A stretch of 64,000 bases of DNA from an uncultured Flavobacteriaceae bacterium (GCA_947494695.1 CANLWB010000004.1:1-64000); one strand, 5' to 3'; counted from the first letter of the stretch, positions 9,432-19,826 are shown. Notes: a model not told the origin generated them from the letters alone. Program-made: numbers and translations.

Positions 9432-10166
9432 ATGAAGTTTATTGGACAATTATTTTTACTTCATTTTGCAGGTGGGAATAAATATTCATTTGATTTCTTA
9501 ACGAAGGAAATCCGAAAAAGAACTAGTGAAATTGAGCTTATTCCATTAGAGTTACCTGGAAGAGGAGCTCGATTCAACGAGGAACTACTACTCGATAAGA
9601 TTAAAGCTATTGATTTTTATGTAAATCAAATTAAAAAAGAAAGAACAAATATTCCTTATCTTGTTTATGGACATAGTATGGGAGCCACTTTAGGGCTTTC
9701 TGTAATAAGAAGGATGGAAAATTATAATGACCCTCCATTACAATTTATTGCAACAGGAAATGCAGGTCCAGGAGTTATAGATAAACTTGATGAAAACTTT
9801 GGCAAAAAAAAGTATCTTTTGAATGATAAAGATTTAAAAAATGAATTAAGAAGATTAGGAGGCGTTCCAGAAGAAATTTTACATGATGATGAATTGTTTG
9901 TTTTTTTTTCAGAAATAATTCGTGCTGATTTCCAGTTACTTGAGGAGAAGGAAAATTATGAAATAGGTATGTCTATTAATACCTCTATAAATGTTTTTAT
10001 GGGGGATGAAGAGAGAACATCAAATCAAATAGATAATTGGAGGAATTATACTAAATCTCATTTTGAAAAACAAATATTATCTGGGAATCATTTTTTTATT
10101 TATAATCATACCAAAGAAATAGTAGATGCTATTTTAGAAAGATTTAGTTGTAAAGAATTAAAATAA
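9432..10166 (+). CDS. Type II thioesterase (TEII)
   Basis: This alpha/beta hydrolase has the type II thioesterase pattern: LLHFAGGNKYSF near the N-terminus, LELPGRGARF, the nucleophile elbow GHSMGA, and a C-terminal His in SGNHFF. TEII proteins remove wrong or stalled acyl groups from carrier proteins and commonly accompany NRPSs. I chose the ATG at 9432 because the protein then begins directly at the conserved first strand (MKFIGQLFLLHFAGG); an in-frame TTG at 9378 would add 18 unconserved residues. Its role in this cluster is clear from context, although its specificity is not. Confidence 0.9.
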   Translation: MKFIGQLFLLHFAGGNKYSFDFLTKEIRKRTSEIELIPLELPGRGARFNEELLLDKIKAIDFYVNQIKKERTNIPYLVYGHSMGATLGLSVIRRMENYNDPPLQFIATGNAGPGVIDKLDENFGKKKYLLNDKDLKNELRRLGGVPEEILHDDELFVFFSEIIRADFQLLEEKENYEIGMSINTSINVFMGDEERTSNQIDNWRNYTKSHFEKQILSGNHFFIYNHTKEIVDAILERFSCKELK

Positions 10167-10210
10167 ATTAACTACGTTAATTTTTTTTTTTAACTAAAAA
10201 TTAAAATTAA

Positions 10211-10708
10211 ATGAAAAAAATAAGTCATGAATACCTCATTATAGGAGCCAATCCTTCTGGTTTACAATTAGGACATTTTTTCGAAAATAATGATATGGAT
10301 TATTGTATATTAGAAAAAGATGATTGTTTAGGCAGTTTTTTTTTAAAATACCCTCGATACAAAGATCTTAATTTGATTAACAACGACCATAGAAACTATG
10401 AGAATAATGAACTTTCTTTGAGGTGGGATTTGAATTCCCCTTTTTGTGACAACCCTGATTTACTTTTTAAAAATCATTCAAAGGAACATTTTCCAAATTC
10501 TAATGATTTCGTAAAATACTTAAAAGGTTTTGCAGAATATTATAAATTAAATATCTCTTACAACTCAAGTATTCAAAATATTAAAAAAGATCAAAATGAG
10601 ATCTTCACTATTACATGTGGTGATATAGTTTATAAATGTGAATATTTAATTGTTGCTTCTGGTATACCAAAACAGATTATACCAAAAATTGAAGGAATAG
10701 AAGGATGA
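10211..10708 (+). pseudogene. Truncated FOXRED2-like flavoprotein (paralogue of the gene at 7698)
   Basis: The 165 residues match only the first third of the flavoprotein at 7698-9272, with the same order of blocks: FAD motif, a 'YPRYKDLNLIN' block, 'RWDLNS', 'FPNSNDFVKYL', 'ASGIPKQIIP'. The frame then stops at a TGA where the paralogue has a Cys codon shortly after its 'IRGIK' segment. The FAD motif is degraded to GANPSG (the paralogue has GAGPGG). Nothing clearly homologous to the missing two thirds follows in the next 337 bases. It is therefore best read as a decayed duplicate. A short functional protein is possible but unlikely, because the NAD(P) domain is absent. Confidence 0.75.
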
Positions 10709-11045
10709 AAATATAATTGCTATGTCTGTTTTTTGTTGTAAGTCGATATTTGATAAGTGCGGTAAATTTTTGGAATATTAGGTAATAATTAATAGTATAA
10801 AAGGATAATATTAAAAAATGAACCTTATTATGTTTAAAATAATTATTAAGTGAATAATTAGGATTTGCTATACTATTAATGGTAACTAGAGTTTTTGATA
10901 TTGATATCAAATAACAAGTGAAATTGTTGAACTAATAATTTAGTCTTGAATTTTTTTGAAAGGGCTGTTGGAAAAGGTAAAAAGACAAGAATATTGGTGA
11001 AATATTAAGAAAAAATAATTTTAAAAGAATTAAGATAAGTATACT
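10709..11045. other. Geneless stretch after the truncated flavoprotein
   Basis: No credible ORF is present. A few bases after the stop (to ~10722) can still be aligned with the paralogue's coding sequence; beyond that I see no convincing remnant. The promoter of the adaptor/TolC pair should lie in the right part but was not identified. Confidence 0.45.
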
Positions 11046-12302
11046 ATGGGAATGGATAAGAAAATTCAAAAAAAACCTTGGATTAAAAAAAATTTAATAT
11101 ACGTGATTTTAAGTATGTTGCTGTTAATATTTATCTTTTATAACCTAATCAATTATGATGATAGTTCTACATTACATGTAGCTAAGGATAAAATTTCAAT
11201 AGTTACTGTAAAGAATGAGGTATTTAAAGATTATATAGCTGTTACAGGAACTGTTGAACCTATTCAAACCATTTATTTGGATGCTACCGAAGGAGGGAGA
11301 GTAGAGCGTATATTTATAGAAGAAGGTACTAAAGTTAAAAAAGGAGATGCCATTTTGGCATTAAGTAATGATAAATTAGTATTAGAAATTTCTAATAATG
11401 AAGCTCAGGTAGAACGAGCTATTAACGATTTAGAACAAACTAGAATAAATTTACAAAACCAAAATATCAGTAACAAAAATAGATTGAATGCATTGTATTA
11501 TGATTTAATTCAATTTAAACGAGATTATAAGAATAATGAAGAGTTATTCAAAGGAGGTTATATTTCCGAAGAAGAGCTTGCTGTTTCCAGAGAAAACTAT
11601 GAAAGAAATTCTAAGGAGTACAAACTATTAAAAGAAAAAACGATTCAGGATTCTATTTTTAGATTGCATCGAATTTCATCTTCCAGAAAATCTATAAATA
11701 GAATGCATAAAAATTTAGATTTAACAAGAAAACGTTTAGAAAAGTTAACTCTAAAATCCCCGATAAATGGTGAATTAGCAAGTCTAAATCCTAAAATAGG
11801 CGAAGTTATTAATTATGGAATACGAATAGGTACCATAAACATATTAGATTCTTATAAATTAAAAGTCGACGTAGACGAATTTTATATTTCTAGAGTTTAT
11901 AAAGGATTTAAAGGGAATTGTGATTTTTCTGGAAAGTTGTTTTTAGCAAAAATATCAAAAATTTATCCAGAAGTAATAGAAGGCAAATTTGCTGTAGATA
12001 TGACCTTTGAAGAAGAAAGACCAAGTGACCTTAGAATAGGACAGACAACACGTATAGGTTTAGAATTAGGTGAATCAAAAGAAGCTTTGTTAATTCCTAA
12101 AGGAGGATTTTATCAAAGTACAGGCGGTCAGTGGGTATATGTTATTGATACATCGGGAACACAGGCGGTCAAAAGAAATATAAGCATAGGAAGACGAAAT
12201 CCAAAATATTATGAAGTATTAGGGGGATTGAATAAAGGAGAACAAGTAATCACATCAAGTTATGATAGCTTTGGAGATATGGATAAGATTATATTAAAAT
12301 AA
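11046..12302 (+). CDS. HlyD/RND-type periplasmic adaptor subunit (membrane fusion protein)
   Basis: The 418-residue protein has one N-terminal membrane segment (LIYVILSMLLLIFIFYNLI). A biotinyl-lipoyl-like half follows (AVTGTVEPIQTIYLDATEGGRVERIFIEEGTKVKKGDAIL), then a long helical hairpin rich in charged and Gln residues (~115-230), the second lipoyl half (LKSPINGELASL), and a beta-barrel/membrane-proximal end. It would link an inner-membrane pump to the TolC protein encoded 48 bases downstream. No pump gene lies between or after them in the window, so the partner is either upstream of the window or encoded elsewhere. It likely exports the NRPS product. Two Met codons (11046, 11052) can start it. 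Confidence 0.9.
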   Translation: MGMDKKIQKKPWIKKNLIYVILSMLLLIFIFYNLINYDDSSTLHVAKDKISIVTVKNEVFKDYIAVTGTVEPIQTIYLDATEGGRVERIFIEEGTKVKKGDAILALSNDKLVLEISNNEAQVERAINDLEQTRINLQNQNISNKNRLNALYYDLIQFKRDYKNNEELFKGGYISEEELAVSRENYERNSKEYKLLKEKTIQDSIFRLHRISSSRKSINRMHKNLDLTRKRLEKLTLKSPINGELASLNPKIGEVINYGIRIGTINILDSYKLKVDVDEFYISRVYKGFKGNCDFSGKLFLAKISKIYPEVIEGKFAVDMTFEEERPSDLRIGQTTRIGLELGESKEALLIPKGGFYQSTGGQWVYVIDTSGTQAVKRNISIGRRNPKYYEVLGGLNKGEQVITSSYDSFGDMDKIILK

Positions 12303-12350
12303 TAATAATTGAATACAAATTTCAATCACCTACCTATTTAAACCTAAAAG

Positions 12351-13721
12351 ATGATATTATATTTCATAAAAAAAAAAACGGCCTTACTTTGTTTTTTATT
12401 TACACTTTTATTTTATAAGCTATCTATTTCTCAAGATAAAATTTTTACGTATGACGACATTGTAGATCTAGCCGTTGATCAAAATATTGAAATAAAGCAA
12501 GAAAGGAATAAGCTTAAGATAAATAAGGCTGTTAAAAATCATGGTATTGCGAATTTATTCCCAACTTTAAATTTAAATGGAAATGCATCTAAAATTGAGG
12601 GACTCCAATGGTCTGATCAGGATGCAAGATTGTTAAATACAACGATTTCTAGCGTCAATTATAATATTAATTCTGAAATTACTATTTTTAATGGATTTAA
12701 AAATTTAAGTCAATTAAAACAGAATAAACATTTACTAATTGCTCAAAAAGAGCAAATTAATCAAAGTATCCAAGATATTATTTTAGAAACTTCACAACAA
12801 TACATACAAATACTTTTAGATAAAGAAATGCTAAAATTAGCAAAGTCAAATTTGGAAGTACAAAAACAAATTTATGAGCAAATTAAACTGTCTGTTCGTC
12901 TAGGTAAGAGAGCTTCAATTGATTTGTTATCACAAGAAGCATTTTATAAACAAAGTGAGACGAACTTAATTGAAATGCGCAATAAACTTCAATTGGATAA
13001 GGGACAACTATTGAAATCTTTATTATTGGAGTTAGACGAAGAGTATGATATAGTATCCTTATCTTGGGATGTAGATACAGTCATGAATATGTCACATGAT
13101 TTTGATCTGATGTTAAAAGAGGCACTTAGCAATCGCTCAGATTTAAAAAAAGTAAATGCAGAAAAAGTAGCCGCTTTTTCTCAGATTAGGATATCAAAAT
13201 CAGGAAACCTTCCTTCCTTATCATTATTTTATAGTTATGGTTCAAACTATGGTTCAAACAGAACAAGGGTCGACCCTATAGATAATATTTCTAGAGAGAT
13301 ACCTTTAACTGATCAATTATTTAAGGAAAATAATTACAATCGATATGGTGCTAGTCTTCGGATTCCCGTTTTTAATGGGCTTCGTAATAAAATCGATATA
13401 GTGCGTTCTAAAGTCTTGTATGAAAATTTAAGTTTGTCACATTTGAATCTTGAAAGAAGTGTTTTTATCGATTTACAAAATGCTTTTCAAAATTTTAATT
13501 TATTTAAGGAAAATTACATAACAAATGTTGCGAGCGTAGAAGCTTCTCAAAAATCTTTTGAAAAACAACAAGAACTATTTCGATTAGGAAAAGGGAGTTT
13601 ATTAAACTTCAATATTGAGACACAAAGAAACCTTCAGACACATTCTCAACATATTCAGGCGTTATATACTTTGTTATTTCAAAAAATTGTTATTGATTAT
13701 CACCTTGGGAAGATAAAATAA
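12351..13721 (+). CDS. TolC-family outer membrane efflux protein
   Basis: The 456-residue protein has an N-terminal signal peptide (hydrophobic residues ~10-25, ending near SISQD). Two repeats of long amphipathic helices, typical of TolC, follow, with recognisable segments such as 'FPTLNLNGNASK', 'ITIFNGFKNL' and, in the second half, 'GASLRIPVFNGLRNK'. It forms the outer-membrane channel of a tripartite exporter with the adaptor just upstream, and the two probably form one operon. No inner-membrane transporter is seen here. Confidence 0.92.
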   Translation: MILYFIKKKTALLCFLFTLLFYKLSISQDKIFTYDDIVDLAVDQNIEIKQERNKLKINKAVKNHGIANLFPTLNLNGNASKIEGLQWSDQDARLLNTTISSVNYNINSEITIFNGFKNLSQLKQNKHLLIAQKEQINQSIQDIILETSQQYIQILLDKEMLKLAKSNLEVQKQIYEQIKLSVRLGKRASIDLLSQEAFYKQSETNLIEMRNKLQLDKGQLLKSLLLELDEEYDIVSLSWDVDTVMNMSHDFDLMLKEALSNRSDLKKVNAEKVAAFSQIRISKSGNLPSLSLFYSYGSNYGSNRTRVDPIDNISREIPLTDQLFKENNYNRYGASLRIPVFNGLRNKIDIVRSKVLYENLSLSHLNLERSVFIDLQNAFQNFNLFKENYITNVASVEASQKSFEKQQELFRLGKGSLLNFNIETQRNLQTHSQHIQALYTLLFQKIVIDYHLGKIK

Positions 13722-13754
13722 AATATTTTTAAAAGAAGTCGTTATAATTTTGAG

Positions 13755-13788
13755 TAATGAGCACTTTATCTACACTCATTTTTTTAAT
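13755..13788 (+). terminator. Putative intrinsic terminator after the TolC gene
   Basis: AATGAG and CTCATT form a 6-bp stem with a ~13-base loop, followed directly by seven T's. It lies 34 bases after the TolC stop and before the glycosyltransferase genes, so it probably separates the exporter from the polysaccharide region. A competing short pairing (TGAGT/ACTCA) overlaps it. Confidence 0.5.
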
Positions 13789-13815
13789 AATAAAATAGCT
13801 TCATTTTTATAAATA

Positions 13816-14907
13816 ATGAAAAAAATATTAATTATTAGTTCATCTCCATTCATTAGTGGTGCCGAAATAAGTTTGACGCAATTACTTGAAAAAATAGATA
13901 CTAAGTGTCAATTAATGCTAATAACAGGTAATGTTGATTATTTTAATAGTATCAAAGTAGTTGACTTAGTAAAAGTTGACTCGATTATAGATAAAATATT
14001 ATGGTTACAGTTTTTAAGCCAATCACTTGTGATTAACTACAAATGTTTTTATAAGGTAGGAAGATTTAAGCCAGACTTTATTTATTTTAATACAACAAAT
14101 TCCTTTTTAAATTTTTTTTGGATAGGAATTCTATTTTTTAAAGCAAAAAAAATATGGCATGTTAGAGATGTTTTAAAAAGGAAAGGGGTTATAAAAATAC
14201 TTAGTTTTTTTGCAAATGTAGTAGTTTGCAATTCAATATTTATATGCAATCAATTTAAATTGACTTCAAAAAAAAGAGTAGTTTACGGAGGAATTGATGT
14301 TGATATATACAAACCGCAAAAAGGTATTAGCCAAGGAACAAGAAAGAAGCTAACTAAAATCAAAACGGTAGCTTGTATAGCGCAATTAACACCTTGGAAA
14401 AATCAAATTGATTTTATTAAGGCAGCTCAAATTATTCATAAAAAGAATTCTGATATTAAATTTCTTTTAATAGGAGATATTTTAAACCCAAAAGATACTA
14501 TTTACAAAAAATTATTGATAGAAGAGATTAAAAATCACAATTTAAATGGAATTATTGAACTTACTGGCTTTCAGAAAAATATTGTTGAGGGTCTTTCTGA
14601 GATAGATGTCTTAATACATCCAGCAATAGAAGAACCATTCGGACGAGTTTTGATAGAAGCCATGTCCATGGAGGTACCTATTGTTGCGTATAAATCTGGA
14701 GGCCCTCAAGAGATTATAGTTAATAAGGAAACGGGGTACTTAGTAACTCCATATGATTATGAATTATTAGCAACTCAGGCAGTGAAACTATTAGAGAATG
14801 ATGATTTAAGATTAAAGCTTGGTCAAGAAGGTAGAAAAAGAGTTGCAAAAAAATTTTCTATTGAAAGCTATGTAGATGGTATGGGAAAATTATTTAAGGT
14901 GATTTAA
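13816..14907 (+). CDS. Glycosyltransferase, GT4 family
   Basis: The 363-residue protein has two Rossmann-like halves. The N-terminal half contains 'SSSPFISGAEISLTQLLEKI', typical of the acceptor domain. The C-terminal half has 'VACIAQLTPWKNQIDFIKAA' and the nucleotide-sugar-binding block 'HPAIEEPFGRVLIEAMSMEVPIVAYKSGGPQEII', in which the EPFGRVLIEA segment is the retaining-GT4 E-x7-E motif. It transfers a sugar from an NDP-sugar at the cytoplasmic membrane; donor and acceptor cannot be read. It is the first of three close genes (GT, GT, flippase), 9 bases before the next start, likely one transcript. Confidence 0.9.
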   Translation: MKKILIISSSPFISGAEISLTQLLEKIDTKCQLMLITGNVDYFNSIKVVDLVKVDSIIDKILWLQFLSQSLVINYKCFYKVGRFKPDFIYFNTTNSFLNFFWIGILFFKAKKIWHVRDVLKRKGVIKILSFFANVVVCNSIFICNQFKLTSKKRVVYGGIDVDIYKPQKGISQGTRKKLTKIKTVACIAQLTPWKNQIDFIKAAQIIHKKNSDIKFLLIGDILNPKDTIYKKLLIEEIKNHNLNGIIELTGFQKNIVEGLSEIDVLIHPAIEEPFGRVLIEAMSMEVPIVAYKSGGPQEIIVNKETGYLVTPYDYELLATQAVKLLENDDLRLKLGQEGRKRVAKKFSIESYVDGMGKLFKVI

Positions 14908-14916
14908 AAAACGATT

Positions 14917-15993
14917 GTGAAAAAAATTATTTTAAATGGATTGCAATTAGAGAAACAAAACTCAGGAGTTCAATATTATACAGAATATTTGTTTAAAGCG
15001 TTGAGTCAAATAAAATCATCAGACTTTGAAATCGATATTTTAGATAGTAATACGGTTAAAATAAAAGGAGAAAGCAGTTTAAAAAGAGTTATGTATGAAG
15101 TCTTTTTATTAAAATCCTATGTCAAAAAAAAACATATTGATTTATACCACTCTCCACATTATATAGTACCCAATATATTTAAGATACCAACAGTTGTTAC
15201 TATTCATGACCTCATAACTTTAGATTTTCCTGAGCTATGTAAAAATCAATCTGTATTTTATTTTAGACTTTTTTTTAAAAGAACAATCCACAATTCAAGA
15301 GCGATAATTACAGTATCCAATACTGTTAAGAAAGATATTTTAAGACATTTTGATGTTGATGAACATAAAATTAAAGTCATATACCCTGGTATCGATTCCA
15401 TTTTCAAAAAAACAATCGATTTTGATGTAACAAAAAAGTACAGTTTACCTGAAAAATATATCCTTTTTGTTGGGAATATTGAAGGAAAAAAGAATTTAAC
15501 ACGTTTGTTATTGGCATATAAAGAACTCATCAATCAAAAGAAGATAGACCATAAATTGGTGTTAGTCGGTAAAGATGGATGGAAAAATAAATCGGTATAT
15601 AAGACTATTACAAAACAGAATTTAAAAGAACATATTTTATTTACAGGATATGTTCCTAAAAAAGATTTACCTGCTATTTACTCTATGGCAGATTTATTTG
15701 TTTTTCCTTCGATTTATGAAGGGTTTGGAATTCCTCCTTTAGAAGCCATGGCTTGTGGAACACCAGTAATAGTTTCAAATCAAGGAGCATCTCCAGAGGT
15801 TTGTAGAGATGCATGTTTGCAAGTCAATCCATACGATATCCACGGAATGGCAAAGGGTATAGAAATACTGCTTAACAATAAAGAACTCAGAAAAAACAAA
15901 ATTAATTTAGGTCTCGAAAGAGTAAAACAATTTAATTGGCAAACAACAGCAAAGGAAACATTAAAAGTATATGAAGAAGCAATTAGTATCTAG
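14917..15993 (+). CDS. Glycosyltransferase, GT4 family
   Basis: The 358-residue protein resembles mannosyltransferase-type GT4 enzymes: 'DLYHSPHYIVPNIFKIPTVVTIHDL' in the first domain, 'YILFVGNIEGKKNLTRLLLAY' at the start of the second, and 'FVFPSIYEGFGIPPLEAMACGTPVIVSN' as the E-x7-E donor-binding block. I use the GTG at 14917, 9 bases after the previous stop, because the conserved first strand (KKIILNGLQL) begins there. The 3' end overlaps the flippase gene by 23 bases, which indicates co-translation. The sugar is unknown. Confidence 0.9.
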   Translation: MKKIILNGLQLEKQNSGVQYYTEYLFKALSQIKSSDFEIDILDSNTVKIKGESSLKRVMYEVFLLKSYVKKKHIDLYHSPHYIVPNIFKIPTVVTIHDLITLDFPELCKNQSVFYFRLFFKRTIHNSRAIITVSNTVKKDILRHFDVDEHKIKVIYPGIDSIFKKTIDFDVTKKYSLPEKYILFVGNIEGKKNLTRLLLAYKELINQKKIDHKLVLVGKDGWKNKSVYKTITKQNLKEHILFTGYVPKKDLPAIYSMADLFVFPSIYEGFGIPPLEAMACGTPVIVSNQGASPEVCRDACLQVNPYDIHGMAKGIEILLNNKELRKNKINLGLERVKQFNWQTTAKETLKVYEEAISI

Positions 15994-17512
15994 TTTTTTT
16001 AAAAATGACATACTAAAGTCTTCTTTCTGGCTTTTAGTTATCACACTTATTGTTAAGGTGCTAGGATATATAGAGAAATTAGTTCTAGCTAATTATTATG
16101 GTACAGGCTATGAAGTTGATGTATATACAGTTGTTATAACAATAATCTTAAGTTTTTTCTTTTTTTTTAGAGAAGTTATTGAACCAGGTTTTTTACGAGT
16201 CTTTTTGGATGCAAAGCAAAAAGAGAAAGATGATAAACAATCTTGGAGTATTTTTAATTTAGGAATCCGAATTATTTTAGGAATTACAATTATAATAACC
16301 ATATTAGGGTTTTTTTTTTCGGGTAGTTTTATAACCATTTTTGCTCCAGGCTTTAGTGGTGATAAATATAATTTAGGTAGAGAATTGATTAGGATAACTA
16401 TACCTGCAACAATTTTTTTAGCATTATCTACATTAACAAGTATCATATTAAACGCACAAAAAAAGTTTCTTTTACCTGCCTCAGGTGAAATCGTATTCAA
16501 GGGAACAATTGTTTTATCAATGGTACTTTTATTTGGTACTTATGGAATCTATGGAGTTACTGTAGGAGTCGTTTTAGGCGCAATAGGACGTTTAGTAGTA
16601 CATCTTAGCAAATTATACACTAAAATTAGTGTAAAAAAAATTAGTGTTAAACCTGTATATAAAAAAAACATATGGAAGCTGACTTGGCCTTTGCTATTGG
16701 GGGTTGGGTTTTCTCAAATAAGTACATTTATAGATAACGGATTTGCTTCTTATTTACAAGAAGGAGCAATATCAGCTCTTAGTTACTCAAAAAAAGTTGT
16801 TGAATTGCCAATTGTTATGTTTCCTTATGTATTGAGCATTGTTGCATTTCCTTATTTTTCTCAATTAGCAACAGAAAAAAGTAATGATAAATTACAGCGT
16901 TTATTTACAAATTGTTTAAAATGGATTTTAATAACATTTATTCCGATAACTATTTTCTTTTTATTATATGGATATTTTATAATTGAAATAATATTTCAGC
17001 GAGGAGCTTTTGATATCAATTCGACCCAATTAACAGTAAAGCCCTTTATAATCTATTCAATAGGTTTGGTGTTTTTTGCATTAGAAACTATTTTGGTTAT
17101 CTTTTATTATGCAAATTCAGATACAAAAACACCTATTTTTGTTGGGATAGGATGTGTAGTTCTAAATATTTTACTAACATGGATTTTATTAGATAGTTTT
17201 GGATATATAGCAATCGCTCTTGCTTTTGTAATTCAAAAAATAGTTAAGAATTCAATTTTATTATTTCTTTTAAGAAATAAAATTAATTACAATATAAAAG
17301 ATTTAGTACTACCCTTTTTTAAATTGATAGGAGCTACTGTTGTATTCGGATCTTTTATTCTTATAGGGAAAATCCTTTTTCTAGAAAAATTTAATTATAG
17401 TGTTATTTCTAAAATCGGGTTTATTGGATTAAATTTTGGTATTGCAGTAATTTGTTTTGTCATTTTCTTAGTAATGACAAATGTCATTAATTTTAAAGAT
17501 AAGTTACGATAA
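15971..17512 (+). CDS. MurJ/MviN-like lipid flippase (Wzx-type, MOP superfamily)
   Basis: The 513-residue membrane protein has about 14 hydrophobic segments. The N-terminal region 'DVYTVVITIILSFFFFFREVIEPGFLRVF' and 'SGSFITIFAPGF' resemble MurJ/MviN and its polysaccharide-cluster relatives. It probably flips an undecaprenyl-linked oligosaccharide built by the neighbouring glycosyltransferases. A housekeeping MurJ role is less likely, given its place inside a glycosyltransferase operon and its overlap with the preceding GT gene. Confidence 0.85.
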   Translation: MKKQLVSSFFKNDILKSSFWLLVITLIVKVLGYIEKLVLANYYGTGYEVDVYTVVITIILSFFFFFREVIEPGFLRVFLDAKQKEKDDKQSWSIFNLGIRIILGITIIITILGFFFSGSFITIFAPGFSGDKYNLGRELIRITIPATIFLALSTLTSIILNAQKKFLLPASGEIVFKGTIVLSMVLLFGTYGIYGVTVGVVLGAIGRLVVHLSKLYTKISVKKISVKPVYKKNIWKLTWPLLLGVGFSQISTFIDNGFASYLQEGAISALSYSKKVVELPIVMFPYVLSIVAFPYFSQLATEKSNDKLQRLFTNCLKWILITFIPITIFFLLYGYFIIEIIFQRGAFDINSTQLTVKPFIIYSIGLVFFALETILVIFYYANSDTKTPIFVGIGCVVLNILLTWILLDSFGYIAIALAFVIQKIVKNSILLFLLRNKINYNIKDLVLPFFKLIGATVVFGSFILIGKILFLEKFNYSVISKIGFIGLNFGIAVICFVIFLVMTNVINFKDKLR

Positions 17513-17580
17513 TGTGACTTAAAAAGATAATCAAAGGTTTCTACTTTACATTAAACACGTATACTTTTAAACATCTTCTT

Positions 17581-19826
17581 ATGATTAAATTTATTAAAAA
17601 AGTTATTCTCGGTATTATTATAATTATTTTAATTACCGAGTTGGTTTTTAGACTTCTTTATTCAGATAAATTAGTAAAATGGACACAATCACCTTATCAT
17701 TCCGATCCTTTAATAGGTTCTAGATATAAACCAAATTCGGAAGGTTTTAAAACTCGACCTGTATTTAAGAATAAATATAAAATAAATGGGCAAGGATTCA
17801 ATTGGGATGAGTTTTCTTTAAAAAAGGATAAAGATATTTTAGAATTATAATTTTAGGAAGTTCAGACGATACTGGTATGGATACTGATGGACCAAGTTGT
17901 TATCCGAGACTTCTTCAAAAGTATTTTAAGGACAATAAAGATAAGGTCGAAATATTGAATTTTGCTATTGATGGTCGATTTCGTGAGTATAAAGATTTAC
18001 AGCTCATAAAAAAAGAATGTATAACATATAATCCAGATTTGGTTCTTATGAAGCAACGCTTTCCTATTTCTGATGACTTACGCTATAGAGAATCGTATAA
18101 AGGATATGCTATTAATTATTTTGATATTAATTCTTCATTAGAAGAAACCAAACAGTTTATAGATGAGAATTATGAAAGGCTGACATTATTTACATTTTTT
18201 TATGACGTATCTTTTATATACAGATATTTATGTAAATATGTTATAGAAAACGAAAAAGGTTTAGCTGGCTTTATTAGAAAATATTTTATAAAGGATACTA
18301 AATTTATTATAGGGTATGCTCGTAAAAATATTTCTGCTATTGGAGAAAAAAAGGGAGCTTTTAAAAAAGAATTTTCAATAGAAGAATCTTTAAAAATGTA
18401 TAAGGAGGTAAAGGTATTATTAGATAAAAATGATACTAAATATATTTTATTCAATACGTACTCTAACTCAGCCATTAAGGATGTCAATTTTTTGTTTAAA
18501 ATTAAAGAGATAGATTATTTAAATTTAAATATTCCATTTGACAGATCTTATTCTTTTGGTAAATATGATGCACATTCAAGTCAAAAAGGACATAAAATAA
18601 TAGGAGAGAAGTTTTATGAAAAATTAATAAAACAAAGAATTATTCTTTCAAGGTTTCTTTCGAAACAAACTCAAGATAAAATGTTGTTTTCTAAAGAAAA
18701 GAATGATTTTCAAAGTTCAATTTCGTTATCTCAATTAAATTTAAAAAGCTTTAAGGATGATTTTAAGTTAGACCAACTAACTAATTATAAGAATAAAATA
18801 AAACCAAGAGTTTTACTCTTCTGGAATGAAACTTCTGCAGAAAGTTTTTATAAGTATTTTAATGAGTTTTCAGAAATATCAGGTAACAGGATTGAATTAA
18901 GTGTTATAAAATATGACTCATCTATTTTATTAAAAGACTTTATACGAAAATTAGATAAAGAAGTAGTAAGATTCAAACCTAATATTATAATTTCTGAAGT
19001 TCCCAAAGAAATGCTATCAAAATCTTTTACAAACTTTCTAAATCTATCTATTGAATATAATAAACATATTAAGGATAAAAATGGAGAGCTTGTATTTTTT
19101 GATAGTGGGATTTCTAATTCTAGAAATATTTTTGAGTATATCATGACTGAACATGATATAAGTTTACTTAATCTAAATAATGTAATAGCGAAATGGGAAG
19201 TACGAGAGCGAGGAGAAGATTGGAAAAAAAAGATGTTAGCTAAATTGAGTGCGGAAATTTTATTTAAAACTATATGCTCAGATCTTTTACCGAAACCATC
19301 TTTAAACCCTGAATATAATGTAGCATTAAATAAAAAAGTAGTAGTTTCAAGTAGCTTGAGAAAACATGGTTGGCATGAAAAAAATATTGTTAATGGGAGC
19401 GTATATCACATAGCAACATCTAGAGGGTGGGTAAGCAGAGATCAGGATACCAAAGAAAAGACAAATAAATGGGTTCTTATTGATCTAGATACTTTTCACA
19501 AAATTAATAAAATAATTCTTTATCCTAGAAATGATGAAGGTTTGGAAGGAAAAGGGTTTCCAAAAGATTTTACTATTAATATTTCTAAAGATTCTATTCG
19601 TTGGAAAAAAATAGTTGATAAAAAAGATTATCCAAACCCTAAAAAAGGAGAGCCGCAAATTTTTTTATTCGAAGATGAATTAATAAGGTATGTAAAAATA
19701 AAAGGAACTAAAATTTCTGAATATTCAGTAGGGAAAAATAAAAAAGATAAGATAGATGAAATGTCTCTTACGGAGGTAGAGGTTTATGGAATAAAGGAAA
19801 AAAATGACAATATAATTGAATGGTAA
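17581..19826 (+). pseudogene. SGNH-hydrolase-like protein with C-terminal F5/8-type domain, broken by a frameshift
   Basis: The reading frame from ATG 17581 stops at 17850 but continues in another frame. The break is in the ATTTTAGA segment (17836-17843), where one missing T in the T run explains the shift; restoring it gives an exact 749-codon gene. The intact paralogue at 20409 matches on both sides of the break (GFNWDEF before, GSSDD and DTDGP after). Features in order: N-terminal membrane anchor; SGNH block I GSSDDTG; DAHSSQKGH as the catalytic D-x-H block; a middle region of unknown fold; and, from ~19310, an F5/8 type C (discoidin-like) domain with WVLIDLDTFHKINKIILYPRND. It may be a sequencing error, a phase-variable tract or a true pseudogene. 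Polysaccharide acyl modification is a plausible role. Confidence 0.78.
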
